Source: Cydia pomonella
Taxonomy: Eukaryota > Arthropoda > Insecta > Lepidoptera > Tortricidae
NCBI RefSeq assembly: GCF_033807575.1
Contig: NC_084715.1
Span: forward strand, 12,263,349-12,327,348
Reading direction: 5' to 3'
DNA length: 64,000 bases
The notes beneath the pieces are model-generated. The model searched no databases, was not told the origin of the DNA, and saw nothing but the letters and a program-made list of their open reading frames with translations. Made by a program: the position numbers and the translations under genes. This document shows positions 59,303-64,000 of the stretch, piece after piece; position 1 is the stretch's first letter; each line of letters starts with the position of its first letter.

Positions 59303-61438
59303 TTAATATTTAACCTGCCGGTAACAAATACAACTAGTGCGTATAATATATTCAAGTAAAAAAAGATTTGAATACAATCTTATTTAAATATGTTATTTTA
59401 TTATAATCGCTTCCCTATGTATTTTTGACAGATTGTATTTAACGCTTTGAAAATAGTCGAAATCATATTTAATAATTTCAGTAATCTTTAATAATAATAA
59501 AAAAACTAATTGACGAAATATAATTTGCACCGATCTCTCGAACGACTTTAATGTGTGGCGAATCGACGCTAATTCTATTTTGTCAACTAATATATGAATC
59601 TACTTTTGGTAATAGTTAAGACTACATACGTTTTCTTCTTTCAAGGTTCAGTATGACTGATAAAATGTGGTCAATTAACAAATAAAAAACGAATGAAAAT
59701 TTCAATTTAAGTATAAATCTACCGGACATCGCACAGCCCTTGACCAACGTCGGTCAGCCAATTGTTCGATAAGCAAGCGCCCACATGCGGGATTATTGAC
59801 TGACAATAAATGCCACATAACTCTTAATAAACAAACACCTCTAAGCGACAAGTCAATTCAAGACCTCGAACACAAATCCAAAGTGTCATATCCCGACACT
59901 AAGAGCAACATGCTTGACTTACCATTGGTAGACCTAACTCGTTGCATTAAGGTTCACGAATAGTTACTTAACTGTGAAATTATAGTAACTACATACTGCT
60001 ATACTGCTTTTTGACTGCCAAGACAGTCCAGCGAATGGCCGATCAATAAATACTTGCTAAGGCTTGAATGTGTGTTTAATAGATGACATATTGATTGGAC
60101 GTCGGTAAGACGTTGTGAAATGTTTTTAACGTTACATAGCTGATGGCATTTGGTCTATTGGGGATGGATGGGGGGTTTAAGGGGCCGAGGGCCCGACGCC
60201 TCAGGCTACGGACCTGGAATAACACTTTACTGCTCGTCCTCAAATGGAGAGAAATACCGGCTAGGTAACGATTGTAGCTGTAGTTGTAGTCACGATTGTT
60301 TTGTTCATTTATGTAAAATATAGAATATTGTTTTTAACTTTTTCAGTACGCATAGGTATGTATACTTTTAAAGTATTTTTCCAAAAAATTTCAACAACTA
60401 ATAGTGAAATAACTTTTAATATACCTATAACTAAAGTGACCACTGTACGTTGTAATCATATTTTAAATTAAGTTTTATTTTATTTTATAATGGTTAGCAG
60501 TTATTTTGTCCACACTGAGTAATACAGGAAAACTACTTATGTAAACATATTATTATAAAAAAAAAAACTTATAAAATTGTTTATATTTATCAGAGAATTA
60601 TTTTTAAAGAAACCCCTACTTGCAATTAAATGAAATCGAGCACGATGAATTTATAACAATATCCGTAACCCAACTGAATAGAGTAGCACCGGTGTTACTG
60701 CAACTTCAATAAATTTGTTTTACACTTTTGCAATTTCAAGTTTCTCTTAAGGATTCATTCCTATGTAAACAGGAATGCAGAACTTAATTCACCTTGTTTA
60801 TAAATAAGTCTTCAATCACTGCGGAATACCAGATTTGTATCGGATGTTTCATTATTCATCCGTTCCCTGCCTCCCAGACGACAGTCCATTAGCATTTTAA
60901 ATTACGTAATTTACTAGACGATGGGTCGATACAACCATAAACTGAAAACACGAATCTAATTGCTCAAAAACATATGATGTAGATTTATTGACACGATTTG
61001 CCTATCAGGCCGGCGTTTTGCTGTTTTGCGAAGTTCCAATTTATATTGTAAAGTTAGTATTTCATTATGAACTTGCATGCTCTAAGCTTTTATATTAAGG
61101 AATAAAAATAAATAAAAATGATGCTTAATACTGCAATGAAGATTAATACCCTGTTGTTAGTATCGAAAAGTTTTCTTTTAAAAGTAAACCTAATAATTAT
61201 CGACTATTGTAATAAAACCCCCTTAACCTTAAAAATCACAAGAGCCGACTGTATTTTTTTCTCATAAGTACGTAACATGAATGAAAATTCTATTCAGTCT
61301 CTCACTGGTATAATTAATTTACATTTTAAAATCTAATCCACTAGGCAACTGCAACCCGTGATACAGAAAACATATTATAGGTTTAGTTTTAACAATTTAG
61401 TCAGAACCAAGAGTTCCAAGCATAAAATGAAAAAACAG
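59303..61438. other. AT-rich DNA, no gene seen
   Basis: No exon or repeat recognised. The part at about 59520-60110 is of more even composition and repeat-free by eye. Confidence 0.5.
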
Positions 61439-61523
61439 TAAATGATTTAATTAACCGCAGACATTTTCAATTATATAATATAAATCCATTATATAATTGT
61501 AAATGTTTGCGGTTAATCATTTA
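61439..61523. repeat. 85-nt hairpin, pre-miRNA-sized
   Basis: Arms AATGATTTAATTAACCGCAG...CAATTATATAAT and the mirrored ATTATATAATTG...GCGGTTAATCATTT pair over about 35 bp, with one 4-nt bulge, one mismatch and one G-U pair, around an 8-nt loop. The size and imperfect pairing fit a pre-miRNA, but the high AT content and the neighbouring MITEs fit a small transposon relic equally well. Confidence 0.55.
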
Positions 61524-61633
61524 TTACAATTAAATTCTGATGGTAATAATAAATGAAATGATGTAAGAGAGTACAAACTACTGCTCAGGATGCCTACTTG
61601 CCTAGCCAAACTTTTGCCTTAAGTGTAGGTACG

Positions 61634-61858
61634 TTTTTTAGGGTTCCGTACCCAAAGGGTAAAACGGGACCCTATTACTAAGACCGCTGTCCGTCCATCC
61701 GTCCGTCCGTCTGTCACCAGGCTGTATCTCATGAACCATGATATCTAGACAGTTGAAATTTTCACAGATGATGTATTTCTGTTGCCGCTATAACAACAAA
61801 TACTAAAAAGTACAGAACCCTCGGTGGGCGAGTCCGATTTGCACTTGTCCGGTTTTTT
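61634..61858 (-). repeat. GGCCAAGTGCGAG repeat, short copy
   Basis: TTTTTTAGGGTTCCGTACCC on the left and GCACTTGTCCGGTTTTTT on the right are the family ends in minus orientation. The middle carries GTCCGTCCATCCGTCCG and CATGAACCATGATATC, without the 286-bp tandem units. It is about 225 bp long, which may be close to the ancestral form. Confidence 0.8.
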
Positions 61859-62525
61859 ATAAGTAACGTATTATTTAGAAACGTATAAAATTGTAAAATT
61901 GAAGTTATATATTCATTGCAATATAAATCAGACCACAAAGAGTAAATTCATGAAACATAAACTTACCTACAAATGAAAAATTAGATGATAATGATCAACA
62001 AACTGCGGTTGGTTAGCGCTAATCTGTGGCAAAATGGCCGTCACCTGACCGACGGCAGTATAATTACGGTGAAGCCAGATAAAGCCTTTTTAATTTGGTC
62101 GGGCGTGCTAGGTAAGTCTTTTAAATTTGGAACGCGCCCACGCTCGCACGAGACGGTAATCGCTCATTTAGATTACGATTATGTGAACGAATATGCATGG
62201 AGGCCTTTATCGCTCCATTGATTTTAAATAGGATTAACCGACGAGAGAAACTAACGTTGACCCGTTAGAAACGTGTGTTGACTGAATTTTGGTTTCTTGC
62301 GCAACGTGTTTTTCAGATGAACATTTTCCAATTGGGTTAACAATAATTTATGGGTCTGGCTGGAATTGAGAAAACAGTTGGGCCGAGTTTCTCAACGACA
62401 ATTTGGCAATTATCGATTGATTGCAACAGCTGACAGAAAGTGTTCAAAGTTAAAGGGTCACTTTAGTAAGTTGTATATTTAAAAAAAAAACAACTTTTTA
62501 ATACTAATTGATATATTCGTGTAAT
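61859..62525. other. No gene seen
   Basis: The plus ORF 61985-62221 (78 codons) has mixed codon use and no recognised motif. No splice or start support was found, so it is left uncalled. Confidence 0.45.
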
Positions 62526-63010
62526 AAATGGGTCATTCTACTTTTTGTTGTACTCGTATATAAGTTGTTAACGCTTTCTCGTATAATGCATATTTTGGAA
62601 TACTTGGCCATTATTTTCATTTTCTGTTTTGATGTGTTCTGTTGTGATGGAACAAGAGCCTTAATTAGGCTACCAAGTTCGATAGGTTTGTTCAATAAAT
62701 AACAACTCTAAATTTTCCCAATCATAGTAACTCGGTGGACCTTGATTGTCTTCTGAGTTGTATGAAAATAAGGCATTTACCACTGCGTTACCATATTTAT
62801 ACATTAATCTATATTAATATGTTTATGAATTTTGGTCAAAAAATTACAATTTTTTTGGTAAAATTTGGTAATACAATTTTTAAAAAGTAGAATGTCCCAA
62901 ATATTGATCCCTTGTTTGATTATAATGATTTCGTAACTAAACTAACTAAATAAAGTCATAATTTCAGATTAACAAGGTATCAACGTTTGGGTCATTCTAC
63001 TTTTTCGTGG
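62526..63010. repeat. Three copies of a TGGGTCATTCTACTTTTT motif
   Basis: GGGTCATTCTACTTTTT occurs at about 62529 (+), inverted at about 62880-62898 and again at about 62989 (+). Two inverted copies 350 bp apart could be termini of a non-autonomous element; the third suggests a second copy or a duplicated end. The overlapping plus and minus ORFs here (62504-62702) are not supported. Confidence 0.45.
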
Positions 63011-63449
63011 CAATCAATAGCTAATCATTTAACGTTTTATAGGCATATTTACCTAAATTAACATTTGACATGTTAACAATCTTACATTTTACTTACTGTT
63101 TATCTGACAACGTTACTTACGATTACGGAAAGCTTATTAAATAACTGTGTGTCTAAAAGAAAAAGAACACAGAGCATATATTAACACCTTTTATTCGAAA
63201 CACAAGTATAAAACAGGGTAAGTATTATTAAATTAACGGGTAGTTAAATCACTTAGGAATCTCAACAATAGACATGTGTATCTTCAGTTATGTATAAGTA
63301 ATACTGGAAAGCCAATAGTAATAACAATTAACAATAGACTGGATCTACAATTCAACTAGATTACTCAATGTTTCATTACCGAAAATCAATATAAGCTTAA
63401 AGGAAGTTAATGAATTGGACGATATAATACAATACAATATTGTGACCGC

Positions 63450-63770
63450 TCACGACGCTGCTCGATGGCAAAGTGCTGGGCCGTGTCTTCATCATCACGT
63501 CCCCACCTCCGTTCTTCTACAGTGGCGCTGACTGGTGATGGAAGTTGTAACTTCCATCCACCGGTCCGATGCGTCACCACGTCCAGCAGGTTCTATGTCG
63601 AGGCTTCGTTTCACAGTTCTTGCTCCAAAGATGGCGCTGTCGTCCAATAAATATACCGGAAATGCATGGGCGACAACATCCGGCCAGCCTGGAGTACGTG
63701 CTCGTCCCGAGTCACGTCCGGATCTTATGCAGGAGCTGAGAACAGTGTACAAATGTGTAAGTTAGTTTAT
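63450..63770. other. GC-rich, coding-like island of unknown origin
   Basis: A GC- and CpG-richer block has overlapping ORFs on both strands (63465-63650 +, 63535-63765 +, 63495-63752 -). On the plus strand, CCGTTCTTCTACAG near 63522 resembles an acceptor and TGT|GTAAGT near 63757 a donor, which would bound an exon of about 235 nt. No frame is recognised. It may be a real exon or the edge of a retroelement. Confidence 0.3.
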
Positions 63771-64000
63771 TCGGCAACTATATACATAAAGCAGCCTCAA
63801 AAGACTAGTGCAAGTAAATAAATTGTTTTACTCGGGCGGAGTTAGTTATCCCATCGCCGGCCAACTCGCTCCCCATTGTGGTTTAAACTAGTAATGTTCA
63901 GATTACAAGTCGTGTATCACCACACACCCGATAAAATAGCAAGTGACGTACACTTGCTATTTTCTACAACTTTAAGTACTCACACTACGTTCTCTGTACG
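63771..64000. other. Window edge, no gene seen
   Basis: Short AT-rich to mixed sequence. Nothing recognised. Confidence 0.4.

Overview
This window looks like nuclear DNA of a moth or butterfly (Lepidoptera). It is AT-rich and gene-poor, with no bacterial-style operons and no long ORFs apart from one exon. Dispersed repeats I recognise as lepidopteran-type are common: tRNA-headed SINEs starting near GACCGGTCTGGCCTAGTGGG, the 'GGCCAAGTGCGAGTCGG ... CGGAACCCTAAAAA' family, and many fold-back MITEs. Assignment to Lepidoptera rests on remembered repeat families and was not searched.

One protein-coding gene is well supported, on the minus strand at about 17.77-20.68 kb. A 1.4-kb exon (CDS 19276-20653) has a consensus acceptor upstream (20682-20684), an in-frame stop just before its ATG, and a GTAAGT donor at its 3' end. 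A second exon (18802-18921) joins in phase and closes the frame at 18812, giving 495 aa. A third exon (from 18047) probably holds 3' UTR or an alternative tail. The protein is unfamiliar, Ser/His/Tyr/Asp-rich and mostly disordered, with one predicted helical block and a YEEI tetrapeptide. Its promoter and 5' exons are not identified; they may lie within the remaining 43 kb to the right.

The rest is intronic or intergenic DNA. 0-17 kb: SINEs, a LINE 3'-end retroposon with a 15-bp target duplication, a decayed LINE C-terminus, a 1.7-kb non-autonomous element and several fold-backs, two of them nested. 21-24 kb: a dead Tc1-like transposon carrying a nested repeat that contains about four 286-bp tandem units. 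25.5-28.6 kb: a second copy of that repeat, a retroposon end, a G-rich minisatellite-like tract and three adjacent fold-backs. 34-38 kb: a 370-bp fold-back, a third tandem-unit copy and a LINE tail. 45-51 kb: more MITEs. 51.1-53.9 kb: a 2.8-kb candidate solo LTR with TG/CA ends and a 4-bp duplication, containing a TATA-Inr promoter, a tandem repeat and a splice donor. 54-64 kb: a LINE RT fragment, a full-length SINE, more MITEs and long single-copy-looking AT-rich DNA.

I found no CRISPR, rRNA, true tRNA or convincing new biochemical system. The most interesting items are the uncharacterised spliced gene and its alternative tail, the 2.8-kb element, and the tandem-unit-bearing repeat family.
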